A stretch of 64,000 bases of DNA from Phoronis australis (taxonomy: Eukaryota > Phoronida > Phoronidae), in the NCBI GenBank assembly GCA_002633005.1, contig NMRA01000387.1, forward strand, positions 55,658-119,657, in the 5' to 3' direction. This document shows positions 25,201-37,200 of the stretch, piece by piece (position 1 is the first letter of the stretch; each line of letters starts with the position of its first letter). The notes beneath the pieces are model-generated. The model did no database searches and was not told where the DNA came from. It was given only the letters and a program-made list of their open reading frames with translations. The position numbers were made by a program, and so were the translations under genes.

Positions 25201-28200
25201 CTAAAATTAGCACCTAAAAGGCTCTTACTTTCTTCAGTGACTCTTTCTGCTTCTAAGCATATCTTCGATGAAGCATATATACGGGAATTCAGGTGACTTA
25301 GGCGAAGAATTCCAACTCCACTTTGTGGTTACTGTTAACTTTGTCCGCGCGCGCGATTACCACAATCAAGTAGTTCAACTGAGTCAGGTGAGTATGAGGC
25401 AAAGGCTAGCGCGAGACTGAGCGAAGCGCGAGATCTGGCGCGTGACCTGGCGCGTGACACTTGCAAAATAGCATGAGAAAATATCAAGTGAAATTTGTAA
25501 GATTTGTGTCCCTTGGACTTTTTGTTCGTCAACAGGCGTGATTTCACGTAACTTCCTCAAAATGGCGGCTCTTTAGTGAGAGAAACTCGAGAGAACCGCG
25601 AGGTTTTCATGAATATGCTCAAGTTATTTGTAGACTAAATTGTGTCCAGAGTCAGGGTATGTGTTAATTATAACTTCATGTGCACATATGCATGTTTCAT
25701 TTGATTTTATTTGCTGTATTTTGAAGTGAATATCTTTTTATGGGGATACACTATCGCCCCTGTATGCCTGCGCCATTCAGGCCTAGAGCGGGTTAAGTTC
25801 CAATTTCAGTCCGTTCACAGCTTCGCACAACATAACAAGGTCACATTTTCTTCGTCTATTCACAGTTATTCCACGACCCATCTACCATATCTTAAGTTGT
25901 TTTAACGTTTTAAGCGTAAAATTCACCATAAGAACTCCAGTAAGTTTTAGCGTGTGCAGCAAAGACTCGGGGCAAAGCAAGAGCAATATGGCGGGTTTTG
26001 CCCCCTTTCCGGTGACGTCACAGTGACTAGCGAGAAACTCGCAAGTGAGCTATTTCGTCAGTGTTCTTTGTCAAAACATAACGATAAAAAGGGTCCAAGA
26101 ATCTGAACTGGAATTGCCGTGTGAAGAATTAATGATAGTACACTAGGCCAATGCAAAATTCTGAGAACTTATCCTAATATATATTCAACTATAGAAATTA
26201 ATTAAAGTAAAATGCATATTATCTGAAGCCAGAAAACTTGTAGAATTAGGTTGGGCTTTTCAGTTGGTCAATGTTTCGTTGACTGGGTCACTTGATAAAG
26301 TCATTTTTGAAAAATTCAGCAAGAGATAGTGCGATCTCAACAAAACAACGGGATATCTAGCACGAGCAAATTTAGACACAACAATCAAGATGAAGCCTCA
26401 ATAATTCTGTCACAGTTTCCGTTGCAATTTTGATTACCCTTCACTTGGATCTATAAAATCAATTTGGAGAAGGTTTCATAAAGGATAGTGTCTGAAAGTT
26501 TCATATGAATCCCATATGCCGTCTCTGAGATGTGCTGTTCCGAAGTTAGCCAAATTGTGACATTGACTATGGTTTCACATATTAGCAATTGGCAGATTGG
26601 TTTGCCCGTGTAGCAATAGTTGTGGCGAAAAATGAATTTCTAATCTTTCATCACCGGGACGTCACCACTGCGTTGATACCACAGACGTATGCCGTACATT
26701 TACGTTTCTAACACTATCTCCGCCAGAGGCACGAGAGTGTCGGCATTAAGCGATTCGACAAAGGCGTATTCACGCAGCCGGGGAAATCTATCGCGCTACA
26801 TCGAGACGTTTTGCTTTCGAAACATATGGATTCTGCTGATTTTGCCTATAAAGGCAAACTATCTGCACTTTGCCGAAGTAATCTCAGTTCTAGTAATCAA
26901 TGGGCATGAACTGTAGTGGAACACTTCGTGGGTGTTTTCGCCTGGAAATTCACTTTTTTCTTGGCGGCTAAATAAAGTATTTCTTATTCATTATTTTAAA
27001 AACACCACATCTAAAATTACACGTTTTCTGTAAAAACAAATCTGTCTTATACCCAAGCATGTATTTTGTTGTTTTTGTGATTTCTAAGAAATGCTGCCTG
27101 TTAACTATGACTGAAATCGATGAGAACAAAAATTGTTTCAGAAAAGCTTATATTGTTTTCAGTCTTCGACTGACTAACCGATTGAAACCCTTCGCTAGGT
27201 TTCAAAATTCTAAGGATCTCAGCCAAAATCGGTGACTTCATTAAGGTCTCATATGATAGAAAACTCAATATCTTGAACGACCAAATCTGCTTTCAGTTGA
27301 AAACCAGACAATTATAACTATTAACCTGTGCACATTTGGGGGTAACTATTGGCAGAGTACTCTGTTGTCGGATCATAATGCCTCAACATTAAAGGCCAGT
27401 GTGTGTAAATTTAATGAAAAACGATTCGAGAATACTCCTGTTGCAGCCTGTGCTTTAAAGGTTTTACAGTTTGAAAATGTCCTGCAACATTTTGGAAACA
27501 TCTCAAAATGCTTCCAGGAATTAACATGTAATCAATTGGAAACAATTGGAATCCATAAAATAGAACTGGTATTGAATCGCGCGACTGTTCTTGGCCAATG
27601 GTATTCATTTTCGGAAGTGTAAAAATAATAAAAACATTTCCTACCTTTAACAAGTATTCGTTAATCCAAAATATTTCTATATTGTCACCTGTTTTTTCAC
27701 AGAGTTAACAAAAAACATCCTTTTGGACTTTCTTACTTTCAGCCTCTACCAATCTGCTACTTTGGTTATCCAGTCGGAGATCTTGCTCATCCAGTCTGCG
27801 ACACTGACCCTTCAGTTTCAGAACTAGTTCTCCCATTCCTTCTTCAAGTTCCTGTAAAGACATCCTGAAACTGACTGGAGTCAACAATTTCACTATTGAA
27901 TATTACTTACAAACTTTTGTCTGGTTGTATTGCTAGACGCCTAAAAGGCGTCCTCGGACCCCTTATTCACGAGAACCAACAAGGTTTCATGAAAGGCAGA
28001 TATATTGGGGAAAACATAAGAATTTTATATGATGTAATTCAATTTTTAGACTGTAAACCCTTTCCCGGACTCCTGTTAATGATCGATTTTGAAAAAGCTT
28101 TCGACTCGGTCTCCTGGTCTTTCATCCTCAAGGCATTATCATACTTTAACTTTGGCCCAAGGTTCATTGACACGGTCAAAACACTCTACAACAAATCTTG

Positions 28201-31200
28201 TCTCTGTGTTCTCCAACATGGATTTTTCTCTGAATTTTTTGAAATGGGGAGAGGCTGTCGTCAAGGAGACCCCATTTCTCCTTACCTTTTTTTATTATGT
28301 GTAGAAATATTGGGTAATTTAATTCGTCGGGATGGTGGCATCACTGGTGTCAGGATAGGTGTTTCTGAGTTTAAATTGATCCAGTACGCTGACGACACTT
28401 GTTTGATTTTGGACGGTTCTGAGTTATCTCTAAGATCATCTTTGAATTTAATTGACCAATTTGCGAAATTTTCTGGTTTGAAGCCAAACNNNNNNNNNNN
28501 NNNNNNNNNNNNNNNNNNNNNNNNNNNNNNNNNNNNNNNNNNNNNNNNNNNNNNNNNNNNNNNNNNNNNNNNNNNNNNNNNNNNNNNNNNNNNNNNNNNN
28601 NNNNNNNNNNNNNNNNNNNNNNNNNNNNNNNNNNNNNNNNNNNNNNNNNNNNNNNNNNNNNNNNNNNNNNNNNNNNNNNNNNNNNNNNNNNNNNNNNNNN
28701 NNNNNNNNNNNNNNNNNNNNNNNNNNNNNNNNNNNNNNNNNNNNNNNNNNNNNNNNNNNNNNNNNNNNNNNNNNNNNNNNNNNNNNNNNNNNNNNNNNNN
28801 NNNNNNNNNNNNNNNNNNNNNNNNNNNNNNNNNNNNNNNNNNNNNNNNNNNNNNNNNNNNNNNNNNNNNNNNNNNNNNNNNNNNNNNNNNNNNNNNNNNN
28901 NNNNNNNNNNNNNNNNNNNNNNNNNNNNNNNNNNNNNNNNNNNNNNNNNNNNNNNNNNNNNNNNNNNNNNNNNNNNNNNNNNNNNNNNNNNNNNNNNNNN
29001 NNNNNNNNNNNNNNNNNNNNNNNNNNNNNNNNNNNNNNNNNNNNNNNNNNNNNNNNNNNNNNNNNNNNNNNNNNNNNNNNNNNNNNNNNNNNNNNNNNNN
29101 NNNNNNNNNNNNNNNNNNNNNNNNNNNNNNNNNNNNNNNNNNNNNNNNNNNNNNNNNNNNNNNNNNNNNNNNNNNNNNNNNNNNNNNNNNNNNNNNNNNN
29201 NNNNNNNNNNNNNNNNNNNNNNNNNNNNNNNNNNNNNNNNNNNNNNNNNNNNNNNNNNNNNNNNNNNNNNNNNNNNNNNNNNGGTGTTATAAATAATGTA
29301 AATTTTAGTGACTCTGATTCATGGTGGAGAAAAGTAAATAAACTCCCCTTCAATTGTACAAAAGATACAAAATTGCGTTGGTTTCAATACCGCTTAATTC
29401 ACAGAATATTGCCAACTAATAGTTATTTACATAAAATTAAAATAAAAACAAGTGATTTATGCTCTTTCTGTGGTGAACACAGTGAAACTTTTCTCCATCT
29501 GTTTTGGGAATGTCGTCTTGTCTCCGTTTTCTGGCTCCTGTTTACTGACTGGTTAAAACAAACATATCATGTAAATTTTCATGTGGACAAGGTAGCAGTG
29601 TTTTTTGGTTTTTTGGGAAACATTCAGTCGGAAAACTGTAATATTAATTTGCTGATCATGCTAGCAAAAAATTACATATTTAGCCAAAAGTTTGTTAAAA
29701 AAAATCTAAATTTCCAATTGTTCATAAACTTTATTAAATTACATCCTGAAGGAAATACGGTACTTGTTGAGTAATGATTTAGTGTTATCTTTTGTAAACG
29801 ATGTATAGTATATTGTTTGATTTGACTTGTAATTATCATGCTAGAGCAAAATAAAAAACTTCAAATGAAAAAAAAAAAAAAAAAAGGTAGGTCAACCACG
29901 AATTCTAAAGGTCAACCGGCATGTCTACCCAGAATTTTACAGCTCAAGCAGCAGGTCTATCCGGAATTCTACAGCATTAAACGGACATTTATCAGACTTC
30001 ATTCTAACAACAAAATACTATTCAAATATACATTGTAAATCAAATCCATTTGAAACTATGTTATGAACTGAAAAGTTTCAACATTGAAAATTAAAGAGAG
30101 GGAATTCATTCCATAACTTCAAAATATTGGACAAACATGAGCAGACATAAGTATGTTCAAATCTATATTAATTCAGAAATTGTGAACATGAAAAATTTTA
30201 ACAGTAGATGGTCCTCTCTGGATATTTTGTTTCCTAATTTTGTCGGCAGGTCTCGAAATACGTGCGCGCGTGAGTGTGGTGTGCATATGTGTGCGTGTGT
30301 TTTCTGTCTATTGTACTTTGATTCTTTGCTTTCACTAAATGAATAAAATATATACATAAGGGCAACTTCGAATAAAACGTGAGGCCATCTTGATTGACAA
30401 TATATCAAAAATATATTGAGGTGTGTCTTGTAGTAATTAATAATAAAACAAAATTACAAATAAAGGAAAACTTTCTAGAATATCCAATGAATTAGAAAGA
30501 AAGAAATTGCTACACCGTCTTGAAAACGACCATGTTAAAGTTAAACAGTACTGTACATTGGAGGGTCAAAATGACCAGCTTCAAAGTAAAATAGAATAAG
30601 ACTTGTAGCGGACTATTAAAGATGCTATGTCTCATTAAATACGTAAATATTTGAATTTGTAGCAGTGCCACCTAGTGACTTCTTGGGGAACTGTATATAC
30701 ATGTAAAATCAGGAAAAGAAACAATTTGTAAATGAATAGCGGTTTTAAAAAAACACTTCATTGATACACTTAAAAACAAGTGCGAACGTATAAAGAACCC
30801 TAGTAATTCCAAATATTACACAACCGTTATTTGATAGTGTAATCTACAAATAAATAGAGAATACAAGCCTCGGGATTTTGACGAAGTTTCCAAAACGTTA
30901 GGATTTGTTTTCTCACATGAACGGTAAAACGATCTTTTTGCCGAAAAACTCGACGTGTTTAAAACTTTCAACCACATGACGCCACTTTTGTAAAAACAGG
31001 CTTGCGTAATGTAAAGTAAACTCAGTTACTTTTAGTTAATGGTTTCATTTTAAACTTAACAATTGTAAATTGCATTCAGCTTTCGTAACAATATTGAAGT
31101 TAGAATCTAATAAATGGTCTTTGAAGTTGTAACATTAAAACTTAACAAACATTTATAAATAACAGATAGCGGGCCTCCCCGCGCGTGGATACTGAATTGA

Positions 31201-34200
31201 CCTGCTAGAGACAGCACAGCTAGACAGTCTCACCGCGTTTCTTAAGCTGGGGTTCGCCTCTGTTTGGATGAACGTGGATATGGAATTCGCCGCCGTTTAA
31301 GTAGTTGTTTGCATGTCCTTCCGAATGAGTTGCGACAACTGATTTGTCAATCATAACATTGTCACATTCACGGAATTCCGTCATTGTTAGGTTGCCGCGC
31401 CCTTGGTTGTTTTAGTGTTTTGCAGACGATAAAAAATACGTTCTCGGTGTTATTAAGCAGTCGTGTCGTAACACATTTCAGGTCATGTCAGAATTAAAAC
31501 TATGCCATGTTTCATTACGGTAAAGATAGAATATCACGATACGCATTTAAATGAAAATGTATGGCAAAACAAGACTTTCGCGAGACTGTAATGACAACTA
31601 GTTCTCTGATGGTTTCCAGCACATTGGGACCCCGGGGTTCTTTGTTAATTAGTACTTCATTTGCTTATTCACAATTTAATGAGACTCTGCATCTTTACGC
31701 TATACATAATTATTACACCTCCGTTCTCACGATAGAATATTCATGAAAAACGATATTTGTCAACTTGCTTTATATCACGAGTGGATTTTTAAGCCTAAAA
31801 CATGTAGTGTACATTTTTAGTCTTGATTCTATAACCTACAAATGTGTGTTTTTGACTTTTTTAAAGCCATTTAGCTCGGAAACTTGGCTGTCAACAATTA
31901 TGAGTCAGCATATCTTGAAAAATGTCTTTGACAATCGAGCTCTTGGCCTAGAAGGCCCTAAAGGAAAATGCTCACACAATTTTTGTGCCTGGCAACACAA
32001 AGAAATGGGATTTGCAAATTTCGTGCAAAGAATTAACGCTTGATGAAATATTTTAAAAATCACGGTTTTATTGTAGAAAAGCAGCCACACGATTACAGTG
32101 CATTCACGTAATATGATTCTTTGATCATCAAGAATTTTTCAAATATGTAGCTTTAATCGTCTACTATATGTATCAATACTCCCGAATTTATTTGATAGTA
32201 ACCATACCTGCTATATCCTTAGGAGAACCCATGAGATATCCCACTTCCGAAGACATGACTAAAAACACCGCCGGCATGCTACTTAGGAGACTATACGGAG
32301 ATTTTTCTTTTGAAAAGTTCATATCGCGTCTTATGACATCTTTAGATCTGTCAGTGTATTATCATCACAAAAAGTACGTGACGGTGGAGTCCTCCCACGA
32401 GAACTGGGATTGGGCATGCTATGACTTACCAAAATTCTTCTTTGCAATGTGGCAATTTCTGAAAATATAAGAACATACAAGGGAAGGTACAGTTGTTAAG
32501 AAATCATGGAGACAGACAGTTACTATTCTTATTGGAACTCTTTTACTTGTTTCTCATGAAGTTACGGTGGCCACGTGGGTTCTATTTCCGGTTGAGATAT
32601 GTGGTTTTTGTTGTGCGGTTTATTGATAGTTTCCAGTTGCGAATCCAAAATGTTTTGGACGAGACAGCTTGCACCACCAGCAAAAAAGAACGAGGACGCC
32701 ATGACGACATAGTTTTTCGGAATTGTTGCAACTGCTTGTTTATCCTTTGCAAATAGCACTCCAGCTGTGACTCCAACCTTCGCAAAATTCTAATTTCGTC
32801 TGTGTTCGTCAAAACATAACGTGAAAAAAGGTTTACGAATCTGAACTGAGATTGCCTTGCGAAGAATTAAATAATATACACTTGGTCAATGCAAGCGTCT
32901 ATACACTTATCCTAATATATATACAACTACAGAAATGAATTCAAGAAAGGTGCACATTGTCTGAAACCAGAAATCTTTTAAAATTTGCTTTGGGATTTCA
33001 CGTGGTCAATGTACCAGTTGGGTGAGCTGACAATTTCATTTTTGTACAATTCAACAAAAAGGAATAGTGCGATCTTAACAAAACAACGATATATTTAACA
33101 CGACCAGATATCGTTGTATAAAAACGTTCAAGATGAAACCTCAATAATACTGTCATAGTTTCCGTTGTAATTTTTATAGCCCTTCACTTGAATCAATTTA
33201 AAACAATCGTTAAAATCATTTTGGAGAAGATTGCATAAAGCATATTATCTGAAGTTTCATATATACACAAAACGTACCGAACGTGGCGTACATGAAATAA
33301 TATCCCACGAGACATTATGCTGCCTCCGATAGTATCGGGTGCTGTCATGGCCAGTGACAAAAATGTTTGATATTGGCGAGAAATCGGTGCCTGAGTTTGC
33401 AGACGATATATCTTAGCAATTAAAAACAGAACTGTCATATAATTAACAGTCCTGTTCCAGATGTTACGACTGAGACCTGGTTGTATGTTGAGTGGTATTT
33501 ACACTGCTACAATTGTATTACTTTAATCTATTTTCCAAAAGTTTGATGATCGAACCGGCTAACGACGTTGAGTCGACATTGGCCTACTTTTTGGACCTTC
33601 AATGTCAGAGTAGTGCGGGATGTGAATACCGAAAACATTATTACATGGCCGTATTTAACTCGACAGATTCAACGCGTATGGGATAAAAATCCCATCTGCC
33701 GTCTCTGAGATGTGCTGTTCCGAAGTTAGCCAAATTGTGACAATTGCTATGGTGTCACATGTTAGCAACTGACGAATTGGTTTGCCTGTTTAACAATAGT
33801 TGTGGCGGAAAATGAATTTCTGATCTTTCATCTCCGAGGATGTCACAATTGCGCCGAAACCACAGGCGTATGCAAATTATACGAGTTTCTTACAGTATCT
33901 TCGCCTGAGGCGTGAGAGTGTCAGCATTACTCGATTCGACACTGCCGTTTTCACGCAGACGGGGAAATCTATCGCGCTATTTCGCGACGTTTTCTTTCGA
34001 AACAAATCCATTCTGTTCATTTCACCCATCAAACCAAACTGTTGCCGGACCAATCTTGGTGTTAGTAATAACCTGTTAGAGAACATTTCGTGGGTGTTTG
34101 GCAATTTACTTTTATCTTGGCAGCTAAATAAAGTATTTCTTAACTCATTATTTTAAGAGCCCCACATTTAAAATTACAAGTTTTCTGTAAAAACAAATCT

Positions 34201-37200
34201 GTGCTATGCCCAAAACGATGGGAGCAAAAATTGTTTCTGAAAAGCTATATAGTTTCCAGTTATTGACTAATTAACCGATTGAAACCCTTCCCTGGGTTTC
34301 AAAAGAATTTCATGACCTCAGTCAATCGGTGGTTTCACTAAAGTATTATATGATAGAGAGCTCAATATACTGAATGACCAAATCCGCCCAATTTCTTGCA
34401 TCATTTTTACAAAACATTTAGAAGTTTTTTTAGAACGTTGTAGAAATGTAGCATAGTTTGGAAAGGCTTAAATAATGAGCCACAATCTGTGACATGCTTC
34501 CGAAATGTTTTGCTGTACAAATGCTTTACGAGGCCTGAGTATGTGAATTCAAAAGCTCCACCAGCTCAAGATTGTGGTCAAACAAGCAGAATTGTCAAAA
34601 AAATATTTCGAACAGACTACCGAAGTCGCTCAATATCATGCGGCAATGTAGATGTGTCAAAGCCCACCTAGATCTTCAGCCCGAGTTAACCGTAACTGTC
34701 TACATGGCTCAACCACGTGGTACAGCCAATGGCTGGAATGATCAATCAATTTGCCAAACTTATCTTTCTGAATGGCTAAAATTTGGTGCAGTTGTGTTGT
34801 GCCAGGCTTTATTGAAGGTCTGCGTCTGTGAATACTTTTTTCTGACAAGTTGCGTGTCCGGGAGTGGTGCCACAAGACTACCCAAAAGCGTTCATAAGCT
34901 GCCTAGTTACATATGTTGGAAAACCTTGGTCTTTCACTAAAGCCTGCAACACAGTTTTAAAAGTTTAACCTTTGGAGTGTATCTTTAAGGTCCAGCCATA
35001 ACTTAAAAGTTCAATTGGAATCCGTAAAATAGAACTACTGTAGCATTGAATCGCCCAACCGTTCCTTGTACAATGGTATTTATTTTTGAAAGTGTAGAAA
35101 CAATAAAAAAATCCTACTTGTAACGAGTATTAGTGATTCCAAATTACTTTTACATTTTCACCCAGCTGATTTTCATTCACAGAGTCAATAAAAACATCCT
35201 TTTGGTCTTTCTTACTTTCGGCCTCCACTAGTCTGATACTTTGGTTATCCAGTCGGTAATCTTGCTCATCCAGTCTGTGATCTTGACCCTTCAGTTTCAG
35301 ATCTTGCTCTTTCATTCCTTCTTCAAGTACCTGTAGAGACATCTTGAAACTAATTGGAGTCAACCGATAGGTCTACCAGAAATTCAACAGTGTCGAATGG
35401 ACATTATCAGATTTTATCCTAACAATAAAATACGATTAAAATATACATTGCAAATCGAATGCCCATTTGAAACTATGTTATATACTGAAAAGTTTCAAAA
35501 TTAAAGAAACGGAGTTCATTCCAGAATTTCAAAATATTGGGCAAACCGGACTTACTTGACCAAAAAAGTATATTCAAATGGAAAATTATCTACATTTCAT
35601 AAACTATGAACATGAAAAATTAATTTAACACTAGAAGGTCCTCTCTGGATCTTGTTTTATTGAGTATTCACGGGTTCTAATTCTGTTGTCTCGAAATACG
35701 CACGCGCGTGTGTGTGCTCTTTGCCTATTGTACTTTGATTCTGGGTTTTCACTAAACGAATAAAATGCTGATATAAGGTCAATTTCTAAGTAAGTGTCAG
35801 GACATCTTGATAAACAGTATGTCACCAATGTATTGAGGTGTGTTTTATGGTACTTAACATTTAATAAAACAAATTAAAAATAAGGGAACGCTTGCTAGAA
35901 TATCCAATTAGAAAGAAAGAAGGAAATTGCTACAGTGTACTTGAAAACGACGTTGATAATGTTGAGCAGCGCAGTACATTGGCGGGTCGAGATGGTAGCA
36001 AGTGCCACCTAGTGACTTCCTGGTGAAATGTGTGTACAAGTAAATTCAGGAAAGAAACAATTTGAAAATAAATTGCCGTTTTAAACAAAACACTACAGCT
36101 GACACAGTTAAAAAAAGTTTGAAAATATGATAAAACCATAGTAATTCTAAATATTGCCCAGTCGTTATTTGATAGTGAAATAACACAACTAATAAAAAAC
36201 TAGGACTTGTTTCATTAGGGTAACGATGAAAATAACCTCGCAAAACAAGGTTTCGTGAGATTGTAATGGTAATTGGTTCTCAGATGGTTTCCAGCACATT
36301 GGAGGACCCGGGGTTCTTTGTTAATTTACACGTTATTTGGATATTTGCAATTTAAGGAGACTATGCATCTTGAAGCCATACGTATAACTATTACAATTCC
36401 AATCCGACCACACAATAGTTATGGAAAACGATAAGTGACAACTTGCTTTATTTCACGAGTTGATTTTTGTTACTGTTGCATAAATTTTTACGCCTAAAAC
36501 TTGGAGTCAGTGGACATTTTAGTCTTTACACTAAACCTACAAATGTGTGTTTGTGAATTTCTTTTTAGTCCAGATAGCTTGAGAACTTGGTTGTCAAAAA
36601 ATAACGTCTCAACGTATCTTGGAGAAATGACTTAATTTTAGACAATCGAGGTTTGGCCTAGAAGGCCTTGAAAGACAATACTCTCGAGGTCTTTGTACAC
36701 AACTGGACAAAGAAATAGGCTATGCAAATTTCGTGAGAAGAATTAATGATTGAGGAAAAACATAAAAAATACCAATTTTATAGTAGAATTGCAGCCATAT
36801 GATTGCATTACTTGCACGTAAAATGATTCTGTGATCATCATGGATTTTTCAGATATGTAGCTGCAGTGGTATACTATAATACTTACGAATTTATTTGACA
36901 GTAACCAAGCCTGCTATATCACTAAGAATCCTCCCCCCCCCCGCAAGAACATGACCAAAAACACCGCCGTTTAAGAGACTACGCGAATATTTTTCCTTCG
37001 AAAAATCAATATGCCCCCGCTCTTGCACATCTTTAGATCCGTCGGTGTATTATCACCACTCAAAGCGTACTTGATGGTGAAGTCCTCCACTGAGAACTCG
37101 GATGGGGTGTGGAATGACTTACCAAAATCCTTCTGTTCAGTGTGGTAATTTCTGAAAGTAAAATAACATACAAGGTACATTTTCTAAGAAATATGAAGGC

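Larger units (their letters stand above)
22211..26093 (-). repeat. tandem module, copy 2
   Basis: Same order of blocks but lacking the middle segment between about 24.1 and 24.3 kb. Its 5'-end block is split by a 1175-base insertion (24879-26053). The two halves ('acattctaat' and 'ttcgtcagtgttc') are contiguous in the other copies. Confidence 0.85.
26094..32831 (-). repeat. tandem module, copy 3
   Basis: Full block order, enlarged by the LINE at 27886-29885. The junction to copy 4 carries the degenerate first 25-30 bases of the 16121-16236 exon. Confidence 0.85.
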
